Part shown: piece by piece, positions 1-6,806 of the stretch | Layout of the letters: every line of letters starts with the position of its first letter | How positions within the stretch are numbered: position 1 is the stretch's first letter | Assembly (NCBI GenBank): GCA_007133365.1 | Contig: SLMV01000116.1 | Location: 1 to 10,185, forward strand | DNA length: 10,185 nucleotides | Source of the DNA: Clostridia bacterium | Lineage (GTDB): Bacteria > Bacillota > Sulfobacillia > SLMV01 | Direction: 5' to 3' | Position numbers and translations under genes: made by a program | Notes under the pieces: generated by a model | Told to the model about the DNA's origin: nothing | The model's database searches: none | The model's input: only the letters and a program-made list of their open reading frames with translations

Positions 1-23
1 CCAGGATCAAACTCTCCACTTAA
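1..23 (-). rRNA. 5' end of 16S rRNA (partial, cut by window edge)
   Basis: Read on the minus strand, the first 17 bases are GGAGAGTTTGATCCTGG, the nearly invariant 5' end of bacterial 16S rRNA (site of the universal 27F primer). The gene continues beyond position 1. The exact mature 5' end cannot be fixed; comparison with Bacillus suggests about position 20-24. Its place directly downstream of lysS, in the same direction, matches the lysS-rrn order known from Bacillus subtilis. Confidence 0.93.
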
Positions 24-107
24 ATCTATCTCAAATGCCTAAAGCACCTAAGATGCATCTCCTAGCCCTTAATATCGCTTGGCTTCCTCAAATATACACT
101 GTTCTTT

Positions 108-120
108 TGTCAAAGATCGA
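108..120 (-). promoter_or_regulatory. boxA-like antitermination site in the rRNA leader
   Basis: The minus strand reads TCGATCTTTGACA here, which resembles the boxA consensus TGCTCTTTAACA (9 of 12 positions). It lies between the proposed P2 start and the 16S 5' end, the usual place for the NusB/NusE-binding element that makes rRNA transcription resistant to Rho. The TTGACA inside it has no fitting -10, so boxA is the better reading than a third promoter. Downstream, near 50-60, lies a perfect 10-base palindrome (AGATGCATCT) that could belong to leader folding or RNase III processing. Confidence 0.55.
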
Positions 121-154
121 ACCCTTGACGCGAGTCTCCTCACGCTGGATTTTT

Positions 155-184
155 ATCTTACTGTGCCGCCCCTCGAACTGTCAA
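155..184 (-). promoter_or_regulatory. Candidate rRNA promoter P2
   Basis: On the minus strand a perfect -35 TTGACA (179-184) is followed after 18 bases by TAAGAT (155-160, 4 of 6 to TATAAT). Transcription would start near 148, giving a leader of about 125 bases that contains the boxA-like site. It lies about 100 bases downstream of the stronger P1 candidate, like the tandem rrn promoters of Bacillus. The -10 is imperfect, so this is less sure than P1. Confidence 0.5.
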
Positions 185-253
185 CCATTTGAGCGGCTTC
201 GAATGTACCCTCGTTGCAGATGAACCAACAACTCTGTTCGCGCAACGTTTTCA

Positions 254-282
254 ATTGTACTGAGGGCATTACGTGGTGTCAA
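254..282 (-). promoter_or_regulatory. Candidate rRNA promoter P1, just after lysS stop
   Basis: The minus strand carries TTGACA (277-282), a 17-base spacer and TACAAT (254-259): 11 of 12 consensus positions with ideal spacing for the main vegetative sigma factor. Transcription would start near 246-248. The -35 begins only 15 bases after the lysS stop codon, so any upstream UP-element region lies within the lysS stop and 3' coding end. No hairpin with a T-run separates lysS from it. Confidence 0.75.
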
Positions 283-297
283 GCCTCATACCCAAAT

Positions 298-1779
298 TTA
301 TTCCGTTTCTTTTGGCCGCATCAACGGAAACAAGATCACATCTCGAATGGATTCGGAGTTAGTTAACAGCATCACGAGGCGATCCACTCCGATGCCAAGC
401 CCACCCGCCGGTGGCATGCCATACTCTAAGGCACGAATGAAATCTTCATCCATCACATGCGCTTCTTCATCCCCGCGTTGCCGCTGCTTTAACTGCCCTT
501 CAAATCGCGATCGTTGTTCATCGGGGTCATTCAGCTCACTAAATGCATTGCCGATTTCCATCCCCGCGATAACCGGCTCAAATCGAAAGGTGTAGTCGGG
601 TGCTTCGGGTTTTTGCTTCGCCAAGGGTGAAATATCGACTGGATGATCGAGAAGAAAGGTGGGTTGAATTAAATCCGGCAGCACCAGGGCCTCCACCACC
701 TTTTCGACTGCTTTGCCGCGGCTAATGTCACTCGGTACCTCGACACCCAAACGCCGAGCACCTGCGATCGCTTGCTCGGCCGAAATCCATTCTCCGATAT
801 CAATTCCCCTAGCTTCTAACGCTTCTACCATTCGAAGCCGCTCCCAGGGCGGACTAAAATCAATCTCGTGATCCAAAAACTCCACACGGGTGCTACCGGT
901 AATGGTCTCGGCGAGATGGGCCACCATCGATTCGGTCAAGCTCATCATGTCCTCGTAGTCTCCATACGCTTGATAAAGTTCCAGCAAGGTATATTCTGGA
1001 TTATGCCGAGTGGAAATTCCCTCATTACGAAACACCCGGCCAATCTCATAGACCCGTTCCAATCCCCCGACGACCACACGCTTTAGATGCAACTCGGTTG
1101 CGATGCGTAAATAAAGATCCAAATCGAGCGCATTATGGTGGGTAACGAATGGTTTCGCCGTGGCCCCGCCAGCGATCGTCGACATCATCGGTGTTTCAAC
1201 TTCGAGAAAACCCCGATCTTCCAAATAGCGCCGCATAGCAGAGACAATACGACTGCGAGCAACGAACACTTCCCGTGCTGAGTCATTGACCATCAAATCA
1301 ACATACCTTTGCCGATAACGAAGATCAATATCGGTGAGCCCGTGCCACTTTTCCGGCAACGGACGCAAGCATTTCGACAAAAAGGAAAACGCGTTCACCC
1401 GGACGGAGGGCTCCCCCATACGGGTCACAAATGGCTCCCCCGCTACCCCGACAATATCGCCAATATCGAGAAGTTCCAGTTGGGCCCAAATGCTATCGCC
1501 CACCGTTTGCTTACGAAAGTAAAGTTGGATCTGTCCACTTTGATCCTTAAGATCCGCAAAAATAATCTTCCCATGCGTGCGGATTGCCATGATGCGTCCG
1601 GCAACGGAAACCGCATGCTCTCCAAGTTGGTCGATGCAATCTCGAACCGCCTTAGCAGTATGGGTTACCTCAAATGCCTCCCCATAGGGTTCGTGTCCGA
1701 GGTCCCTTAATGCGTTTAGATGCTCCCGGCGTGCCTCGATGAGGTCACCACTGTCTACCTGTGTCAAAACAACGCCCAA
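298..1779 (-). CDS. lysS: Lysyl-tRNA synthetase, class II
   Basis: This enzyme charges tRNA-Lys with lysine using ATP, in the cytoplasm. The 493-residue product has the usual family length. An N-terminal anticodon-binding OB fold spans about residues 57-135. The class II catalytic core follows: motif 1 around 175-200 (ending GFLEVETPMM), motif 2 around 243-270 (YEIGRVFRNEG, then RHNPEYT) and motif 3 at 459-470 (GGLGIGVDRLVM). The TTG start at 1779 lies 9 bases after the greA stop. A GGAAGGGG stretch (1780-1787) overlaps that gap but sits very close to this TTG; another in-frame TTG at 1767 (MTQVDSG...) is an equally fair start with a spacing of about 12. It is probably cotranscribed with greA and read toward the rRNA operon. 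Identity is certain; only the start is open. Confidence 0.97.
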   Translation of the reverse strand: MGVVLTQVDSGDLIEARREHLNALRDLGHEPYGEAFEVTHTAKAVRDCIDQLGEHAVSVAGRIMAIRTHGKIIFADLKDQSGQIQLYFRKQTVGDSIWAQLELLDIGDIVGVAGEPFVTRMGEPSVRVNAFSFLSKCLRPLPEKWHGLTDIDLRYRQRYVDLMVNDSAREVFVARSRIVSAMRRYLEDRGFLEVETPMMSTIAGGATAKPFVTHHNALDLDLYLRIATELHLKRVVVGGLERVYEIGRVFRNEGISTRHNPEYTLLELYQAYGDYEDMMSLTESMVAHLAETITGSTRVEFLDHEIDFSPPWERLRMVEALEARGIDIGEWISAEQAIAGARRLGVEVPSDISRGKAVEKVVEALVLPDLIQPTFLLDHPVDISPLAKQKPEAPDYTFRFEPVIAGMEIGNAFSELNDPDEQRSRFEGQLKQRQRGDEEAHVMDEDFIRALEYGMPPAGGLGIGVDRLVMLLTNSESIRDVILFPLMRPKETE

Positions 1780-1788
1780 CCCCTTCCG

Positions 1789-2307
1789 CTAACCCGTGCT
1801 GTCTTCTTCCTCTGCCATGTCAATCCAACCCAACTGCTCAATCCGATAATAGACTTGGCCGTCAGGTAATCGTACCCGGACGGTATCGCCCACCGTTTGA
1901 CCGTAGAGGGCTTTGCCGACCGGTGAACGATAAGAAATTCGATTCCGACTCGGATCCGACTCTTTCACGCCGCCAACAATGGCATACATAAACTGTTCGC
2001 CCGTTGCCTCATCGGTAATGAGCACCTGACTGCCTACGCCGACTCGCTGATCATCAACATCTTCGCGCCGCACGACTCGCGCACGTCTTAACGTGGCTTC
2101 CAATTGCCCAATGCGATTTTCAAGAATAGCTTGCTCTTTTTTCGCCTCATCATACTCCGCATTCTCGCTGAGATCTCCATGGGCACGAGCCTGTCTAATT
2201 TTCTCGGCGATGTCTCGACGTCGACTGTTCTTTAACTCTTGGAGTTCCTCTTCGATACGCTTAAGCCCCTGGGGCGTAAGCAAGATTTCGTTATCTAAAG
2301 CTGGCAT
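1789..2307 (-). CDS. greA: Transcription elongation factor GreA
   Basis: GreA enters the secondary channel of stalled RNA polymerase and stimulates cleavage of the backtracked transcript. The 172-residue product has the N-terminal antiparallel coiled coil (about residues 8-80) with the conserved tip GDLSENAEYDEAK (44-56). D45 and E48 in it correspond to the acidic pair that places catalytic magnesium. An FKBP-like C-terminal domain follows (about 86-162). It is somewhat longer than the usual ~158 residues through a short acidic tail (AEEEDS). I chose the ATG at 2307 because AAGGAG lies upstream (2320-2325) and the family N-terminus begins there; an in-frame TTG at 2340 would add 11 unrelated residues. 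The 77 bases between it and the upstream gene hold only a weak AAGGG-ATTG-CCCTT hairpin and no clear promoter. Confidence 0.96.
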   Translation of the reverse strand: MPALDNEILLTPQGLKRIEEELQELKNSRRRDIAEKIRQARAHGDLSENAEYDEAKKEQAILENRIGQLEATLRRARVVRREDVDDQRVGVGSQVLITDEATGEQFMYAIVGGVKESDPSRNRISYRSPVGKALYGQTVGDTVRVRLPDGQVYYRIEQLGWIDMAEEEDSTG

Positions 2308-2384
2308 TGTGATCAAAATCTCCTTCCAGAATAAGGGCAATCCCTTTTCTTCTCGCTCTTACGGTCGAGCCTCAATTCAAGATT

Positions 2385-3455
2385 CTATCGCTGAGCATCC
2401 GCTCGCTCGCGGATACCGGCAATTTCCTCCGACGTCAACTGGCGCTCAAACGCTCGGAAACCCGACACCGAAAAGCCATGCTTTTTCGCCAAACGCTCAA
2501 TGGTTTGCACCTGCTCAACACTCAGATCGCGACCAATGGTGTAGTTCTCATAGCGTTCCTCCATGGCCAGAATAATGGTTTCGGCCATGCACGCCATGCA
2601 CGTCCCGGGCGGTGTGCCAAAATCTAAGCCAAAATCGACCGCTCCCGGGACCGAAACGATCCCACCCTCAATCACCAAAACATCATCCCGAAGTTGGGAA
2701 ACCCGTTCGGAAACATCCCGGGGCCGGGCCACGTCACAAACGATGGCCCCTGGTTTTAAATGCTCCGGCTCTATGAGCGCACCATAAGCACTCGATGCCG
2801 CAACAATGATATCGCACTGCGGCAGTGCTTCGGAAAGATCAGTAAACACCGAAGCGAACACCCCCGTTCGTTCTTTCATACGGTGTTTCACCGCTTGGAG
2901 CCGTTGATCATCACGCCCCATCAGAATGAGCTCTCCGACATCGGGGGCAAGCATTTCGGCACAAACCATGCCGATCGAGCCAGTCGCTCCAATGATCCCA
3001 AGGACGCAATCTTCCAGGCGATAATTCATCGCCTTCACTGCTTTTCGTGCTCCTTCCACCGCCGTGGCCACCGTATAACTATTACCGGTGGTGACCGCAA
3101 TATCAAGCGCATCGGCAACCGCTTTACCCCCTCCGCCCACGACAGCCGTAAAAGCACCAAGACCGACCACCCCAGCCCCCATGCGTTCGGCCAAACGTCC
3201 AGCAGCAATTACCTTTCTTACGGTCACCGCTTCGGGCAATGACACGAACTGTTCAGAGGTCACCGGGCACGCGACGAAGTGCCCTTGCGCCTGGCCATAA
3301 GGCGATTGGATTCCTCGGACCGTCGAGACCTTAAAGGGAGGGGCGATGCGGAGGAGTCCTTTGAGCATTGGCTTTGGCATCCACCGGGTGAAGGAATATT
3401 TATCGGTGACATATTTCAGGTTGAGGGGATGTACCATGAATGAAAACTGACCCAT
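2385..3455 (-). CDS. Acyl-ACP reductase (AAR)-like NAD(P)H dehydrogenase
   Basis: The 356-residue product aligns by eye along most of its length with cyanobacterial long-chain acyl-ACP reductase (COG5322-type), which reduces acyl-ACP to a fatty aldehyde with NADPH through a cysteine thioester. Shared blocks, in order, are LGAFT (99-103), TTGN (122-125), the Rossmann loop GATGSIG (156-162), a segment around 227-270 with GAIVCD and EGG, and MACMAETIILAMEE (287-300). Cys289 in the last block lines up with the acyl-forming Cys294 of the Synechococcus elongatus enzyme, and the IGRD and KKHGF pattern downstream (307-328) also matches. The N-terminal ~50 residues are less alike. The ATG at 3455 has GAGG 5 bases upstream and lies 29 bases after the previous gene's stop. 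Automatic annotation could call it shikimate or amino-acid dehydrogenase. Family membership is fairly sure; acyl-ACP as substrate is inference. Confidence 0.78.
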   Translation of the reverse strand: MGQFSFMVHPLNLKYVTDKYSFTRWMPKPMLKGLLRIAPPFKVSTVRGIQSPYGQAQGHFVACPVTSEQFVSLPEAVTVRKVIAAGRLAERMGAGVVGLGAFTAVVGGGGKAVADALDIAVTTGNSYTVATAVEGARKAVKAMNYRLEDCVLGIIGATGSIGMVCAEMLAPDVGELILMGRDDQRLQAVKHRMKERTGVFASVFTDLSEALPQCDIIVAASSAYGALIEPEHLKPGAIVCDVARPRDVSERVSQLRDDVLVIEGGIVSVPGAVDFGLDFGTPPGTCMACMAETIILAMEERYENYTIGRDLSVEQVQTIERLAKKHGFSVSGFRAFERQLTSEEIAGIRERADAQR

Positions 3456-3484
3456 AATCGCCTCTTTCTTACCAGTGGTATCTG

Positions 3485-4390
3485 CTAGTCATTTAGGTAT
3501 TCTAATCGGGGCAAAAGTCCCAACCGATCCAATAGATCCTCGTAGTCCTTTTCGGTCAATTCCTCGGGACGGCGACCCGATAGGGCGACCAAAACGCCTT
3601 CCATGACATTCGTACCGAAGGATCGTCCGTCTAGATTAGGCGTGGTCGTCACCAATAGCCGGACGCCGCGCTCCTTAAATTCTTCCTCATTATCTTTGGT
3701 AATCGTATTGGTAATGATGGTTTTCCCGCTTAAGTCCGTCGGCATATATCGCCGTATAAAATGTAAGTCCCCCGCAATAATGTCGGCCGCATGATAATGA
3801 CGGCCAAACCGCGGTCGGGTCTCATTTTGCTCTTTACCGGTGGGGTACAACATCTTCATGGGTAAGCGCGTGATGATGGGGCTCAAAATCCACAAAATAA
3901 CACCCAGTGTCCGAAGTGAATGAAAGGGGAGGGGTAATCCCAACGCGAATATGGCATCGCCCAGGGTCAGTCTGGCACCCCGGCGTTCCATTTCCTCCGC
4001 CATCCCATAACGGTCCAAAGCCGACACGATCAATACCCGCTTGTCTTTAAAGGCAACAATTCCCTGATCATCAAGCCAGGCCACGGTCCGTCGCTCTAAC
4101 GTATTCTTTAATCCGGTGCCATCGACTACCGGCGTTATCTGGGCCGCTTCTCGCATGGTGCGAGCATCGCGAAGCGGGTAGCGTCTTTTCCCGGCCACGA
4201 GATATAGATCAACCCCACCTAACCCAATGGCATCCACTTTGCCATCCAAATCTTGAATCATGGCGACTGCCCGCTCGACATCACCGTCGGTGCCGCGACG
4301 TTCAATCGTTATGCTTTCACCCAGCAGTTCTGTTGTCACCGAATGGTTTCGCCGAGATGATCCCAAACTCACGCTGATGACCGTTTTCAC
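3485..4390 (-). CDS. Conserved protein of the 'quinate 5-dehydrogenase' family
   Basis: The 301-residue product resembles a protein found in Bacillota under the name quinate 5-dehydrogenase, from memory of the family. Recognisable blocks are VSLGSSRRNH (7-16), IERRGTDGD (29-37), IGLGGVDLY (55-63), VVDGTGLKNTLERR (88-101), GDLHFIRRYMP (207-217), IITNT (225-229) and DGRSFGTNVMEG (254-265). I see no classical GxGxxG Rossmann loop and no shikimate dehydrogenase active-site pattern, so the name is poorly supported and true function is unknown. A hydrophobic stretch at about 160-178 may touch the membrane. GTG at 4390 is preferred because GGGAG (4397-4401) lies 6 bases upstream; the overlapping TTG at 4393 would add one residue. 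It lies directly upstream of the AAR-like gene, suggesting a shared pathway. An extended -10 (TGCTAGAAT, 4436-4444) might give it its own weak promoter. Confidence 0.72.
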   Translation of the reverse strand: MKTVISVSLGSSRRNHSVTTELLGESITIERRGTDGDVERAVAMIQDLDGKVDAIGLGGVDLYLVAGKRRYPLRDARTMREAAQITPVVDGTGLKNTLERRTVAWLDDQGIVAFKDKRVLIVSALDRYGMAEEMERRGARLTLGDAIFALGLPLPFHSLRTLGVILWILSPIITRLPMKMLYPTGKEQNETRPRFGRHYHAADIIAGDLHFIRRYMPTDLSGKTIITNTITKDNEEEFKERGVRLLVTTTPNLDGRSFGTNVMEGVLVALSGRRPEELTEKDYEDLLDRLGLLPRLEYLND

Positions 4391-4469
4391 CAAGGTCTCC
4401 CTTCATGTTCATTGCGCCCCGCATTCTGAATTCATATTCTAGCAGACCGAATCCTTGGGCACCACTCCT

Positions 4470-4487
4470 CTTGGGCTACCGCCCAAG
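4470..4487 (-). other. Hairpin at the 3' end of dusB with duplicated arm
   Basis: On the minus strand CTTGGGC (4481-4487), loop GGTA and GCCCAAG (4470-4476) form a perfect 7-base stem that holds the dusB stop codon at its loop. A second GCCCAAG lies at 4454-4460, so the left arm could pair with either copy. There is no T-run after either arm, so it is not a standard terminator. It could stabilise a processed mRNA end or modulate passage into the next gene; no function is shown. Confidence 0.45.
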
Positions 4488-5522
4488 AAAATCCGGTAAT
4501 CGCTCTTTCATCTCATCCACGTCTCGACTCGCAATAGAAAACCCGTGCTGCTTCGCATACGTTTGGACCGTTGCCCTGGTTTCAGCAAGCGTCGCCGATT
4601 GGTGAATCGCCACGCGAAGCAACCTGGCCTCCGGAAGTCCATGCGTGTACCAACCCATATGTTTTCGCATAAATGCGGTACCACGTCGATCGCCCTTTAA
4701 GCGGACGGTCAACTCAAGATGATAAAGCGCAATGGCCAACCGTTCCCCGGGCGAGGGCATCCTGACAGATTTCACATCCGAGAACGCGGCTTTGATCTCG
4801 CGAAACACCCAGGGTTGCCCCAACGCCGCCCGTCCAATCATAATGCCGGCGCACCCCGACCGCTCGCGAAGGCATCGCGCATCGTCCCCATGGTTGACAT
4901 CACCGTTTCCTACCACCGGCACCTGAACCGCATCAACCACCTGCCGAATCACGTCCCAATTCGCCCGGCCTCGATAAAAAGCGGAACGGGGCCGACCATG
5001 AACCGCAATCATTTGGGCACCGGCATATGCCATGGCCTGGGCAAAGGGCGCCGCGTTAATGGTCGCTTCGGACCAACCCGAACGAATTTTAACGGTGACC
5101 TCGCACCAAGACTTAAGGCTGGTTCGGACTTCCGCAATCATTTCGGCAGCACGCTCGGGATCACACATCAGCGCCGCCCCCGCCCCGGATTTAACCACCT
5201 TTGGCACCGGGCAGCCCATATTGATGTCGACGCCGACGGGCCGCACCCCTTCGGTTCGAAGGCAATCGGCCGCACGTCGGAGGATTTTCGGGCTGTCCCC
5301 AAATAGCTGCACCAAACAGTCGCTTGTGCCGCCTTCAAAAAGCCCAACCAATAAGTCCCAGGTCCGGCGATTGTTTTGCACCAGTCCATGGGCCGAGACC
5401 ATCTCCGTCACCACGTAATCCGCTCCAAAATATTGAGCCAGGAAACGAAACGGATAATCGGTTACTCCGGCCATCGGGGCCAAGAACAGCGGAGGGCCAT
5501 TTTCCATGTTCAAAGGGGACAA
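4476..5522 (-). CDS. dusB: tRNA-dihydrouridine synthase, DusB type
   Basis: This FMN enzyme reduces particular uridines in the tRNA D-loop to dihydrouridine with NADPH. The 348-residue product has the Dus TIM barrel from the start: LAPMAGVTDYPFR (14-26), VQLFG (71-75), the active-site motif DINMGCPVPKVVKSGAGAAL (99-118) with catalytic Cys104, KIRSGW (145-150), VHGR (174-177), GNGDV (205-209) and the phosphate-binding IMIGRAALGQPW (227-238). The helical C-terminal domain follows. The TTG start at 5522 has AAGGAG (5532-5537) at 9 bases; the next ATG (5507) is too far from it. It heads the probable dusB-to-lysS operon. DusB next to lysS and rRNA genes is a familiar Bacillota arrangement. The DusB rather than DusA/C assignment rests on overall resemblance and context. 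Confidence 0.93.
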   Translation of the reverse strand: MSPLNMENGPPLFLAPMAGVTDYPFRFLAQYFGADYVVTEMVSAHGLVQNNRRTWDLLVGLFEGGTSDCLVQLFGDSPKILRRAADCLRTEGVRPVGVDINMGCPVPKVVKSGAGAALMCDPERAAEMIAEVRTSLKSWCEVTVKIRSGWSEATINAAPFAQAMAYAGAQMIAVHGRPRSAFYRGRANWDVIRQVVDAVQVPVVGNGDVNHGDDARCLRERSGCAGIMIGRAALGQPWVFREIKAAFSDVKSVRMPSPGERLAIALYHLELTVRLKGDRRGTAFMRKHMGWYTHGLPEARLLRVAIHQSATLAETRATVQTYAKQHGFSIASRDVDEMKERLPDFLGR

Positions 5523-5554
5523 GGTATCAATCTCCTTACACCTTTCGACCTAAT

Positions 5555-5584
5555 ATCGTAAGCAAGTAACCGGTTAGGTGTCAA
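5555..5584 (-). promoter_or_regulatory. Candidate promoter of the dusB-to-lysS operon
   Basis: The minus strand has a perfect TTGACA (5579-5584), lying in the last codons of the glycosyltransferase gene, an 18-base spacer and TACGAT (5555-5560, 4 of 6 to TATAAT). Transcription would begin near 5548, about 25 bases before the dusB start and just upstream of its AAGGAG. It would let the operon be expressed apart from the upstream glycosyltransferase. Confidence 0.45.
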
Positions 5585-6806
5585 AGATCCGGCGCAGGAT
5601 TCGCCAGCGACGAAGTCGAGGAAATCGCGTCTTTCTTTCTTGTGCCAACTCGTAGAATGAAATGAGACGTTTGGTCAAATTCTTCAAAGAAAAGGCGTCA
5701 ACCGCACTCATCGCCTGTTGCGAGATTTCCTCACGTAAAACGTCGTCATCTAGTAAGCGTAAAATCTGATGGGCAAACGCCTCGGAAGACCTAGCGCTCA
5801 AAAGCCCCGTGCGTTCAGGCTCAATTAACCATGAGGTTGTCGGGGATTCCAGTGCCACCACAGGCAGTCCAGCCGCCATCGCTTCGACCAAAACCAGTCC
5901 TTGCGTTTCGCTCAGCGACGAAAAGCAAAAGACGTCCGAGATGACATACCAGTTGACCACACGCTCAAACGGCAATTTCCCCAGAAAATGGACTCGATCC
6001 AGAACCCCCAATTGGCGGGCCTCATCCTGAAGGTGTTGGCGATCGGGACCATCGCCCACCAAGATGAGTTGTACGTCGAAGCGGCCACAAACTTGTCGGA
6101 GGGCTCGAAACAAGAACCCGATATTCTTTCGGTGATCCAATCGGCCAACGAAAAGAAGGAATTTCGCATCGGGGTCGATCCCCAGTTTTTCGGCGGCTTC
6201 GTTTCGCAACGTGGGCCGCTCCCCACTCAATGTCTGACGAAATTGACGAAGTGATTCGAGATCAACACCGGACGGCAAAATCTCAATGCGTCCCTTTACA
6301 CCCCATTTTCTCAACATGGTCCGGACAAACGGAGACGGTGCCAGTATCAAATCACAAACGGAGCAGTAATCCACCACATACTCCCGAATAACGTCCGCTG
6401 CCAGATCCGCCATGACGGGAAAATAGTCGGAATATTCCGGATAAATGCTGTGGCAGGTAAAGACCAAAGGCACCTTGCGCTTCTTGGCTAAGCGCGCCCC
6501 CATACGCCCGACAACAAACGGTGAATGGGCGTGAATGACCTCAACATCGGCATCCAATGTTCCGGATATCGTCAAAGGGCCATGGGCCATCAGCGGGGTT
6601 CCGATCCGTAAACCTTCAATACCTGGAATCGGCAAGGAAAAAAGTTCATGAACATGCTGAGACTCTTTGGACGCTGATTGCACCCCCGGCACCACTATCG
6701 CCACATCGTGACCTTGGGCCTGAAGTTCCTCGGCGAAGCGGTCCATGGCCTGGATGACACCACTCATGTATGGATAATAGGTATCGTTGAAAAAGGCAAC
6801 TTTCAA
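5574..6806 (-). CDS. GT4 family glycosyltransferase, possibly a diacylglycerol glucosyltransferase
   Basis: The 410-residue product is a retaining GT-B glycosyltransferase. The N-terminal acceptor domain opens with MKVAFFNDTYYPYMSGV and contains HAHSPF (92-97) and CHSIYPEYSDYF (119-130). The C-terminal donor domain holds GRLDHRKN (221-228), GDGPD (251-255) and the EX7E signature at E300 and E308 (SETQGLVLVEAMAAGLPVV). This layout is close to bacterial mono-glucosyl-diacylglycerol synthases, which glucosylate diacylglycerol at the inner membrane face; the strongly basic C-terminus (391-406, rich in Arg) would suit binding to acidic lipid. Acceptor specificity cannot be read with certainty, and an exopolysaccharide or mannosyltransferase role is possible. 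The TTG start at 6806 fits the family N-terminus and has GAGG (6814-6817) 7 bases upstream. It lies 51 bases upstream of dusB in the same direction. Confidence 0.88.
   Translation of the reverse strand: MKVAFFNDTYYPYMSGVIQAMDRFAEELQAQGHDVAIVVPGVQSASKESQHVHELFSLPIPGIEGLRIGTPLMAHGPLTISGTLDADVEVIHAHSPFVVGRMGARLAKKRKVPLVFTCHSIYPEYSDYFPVMADLAADVIREYVVDYCSVCDLILAPSPFVRTMLRKWGVKGRIEILPSGVDLESLRQFRQTLSGERPTLRNEAAEKLGIDPDAKFLLFVGRLDHRKNIGFLFRALRQVCGRFDVQLILVGDGPDRQHLQDEARQLGVLDRVHFLGKLPFERVVNWYVISDVFCFSSLSETQGLVLVEAMAAGLPVVALESPTTSWLIEPERTGLLSARSSEAFAHQILRLLDDDVLREEISQQAMSAVDAFSLKNLTKRLISFYELAQERKTRFPRLRRWRILRRIFDT

Noticed and set aside
91..113. TTGACA at 108-113 with a TATATT at 91-96 on the minus strand, as a third rRNA promoter
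   Set aside because: The spacer would be only 11 bases. The surrounding sequence fits boxA better.
35..223. A 62-codon plus-strand frame
   Set aside because: It lies antisense in the rRNA leader and promoter region and has no recognisable protein content.
2385..3455. Assignment as shikimate dehydrogenase
   Set aside because: The C-terminal MACMAE cysteine block and TTGN block match acyl-ACP reductase instead, and shikimate-binding motifs are not evident.
4470..4487. Intrinsic terminator after dusB
   Set aside because: The stem is good but no T-run follows on the minus strand, and the next gene is in the same direction.
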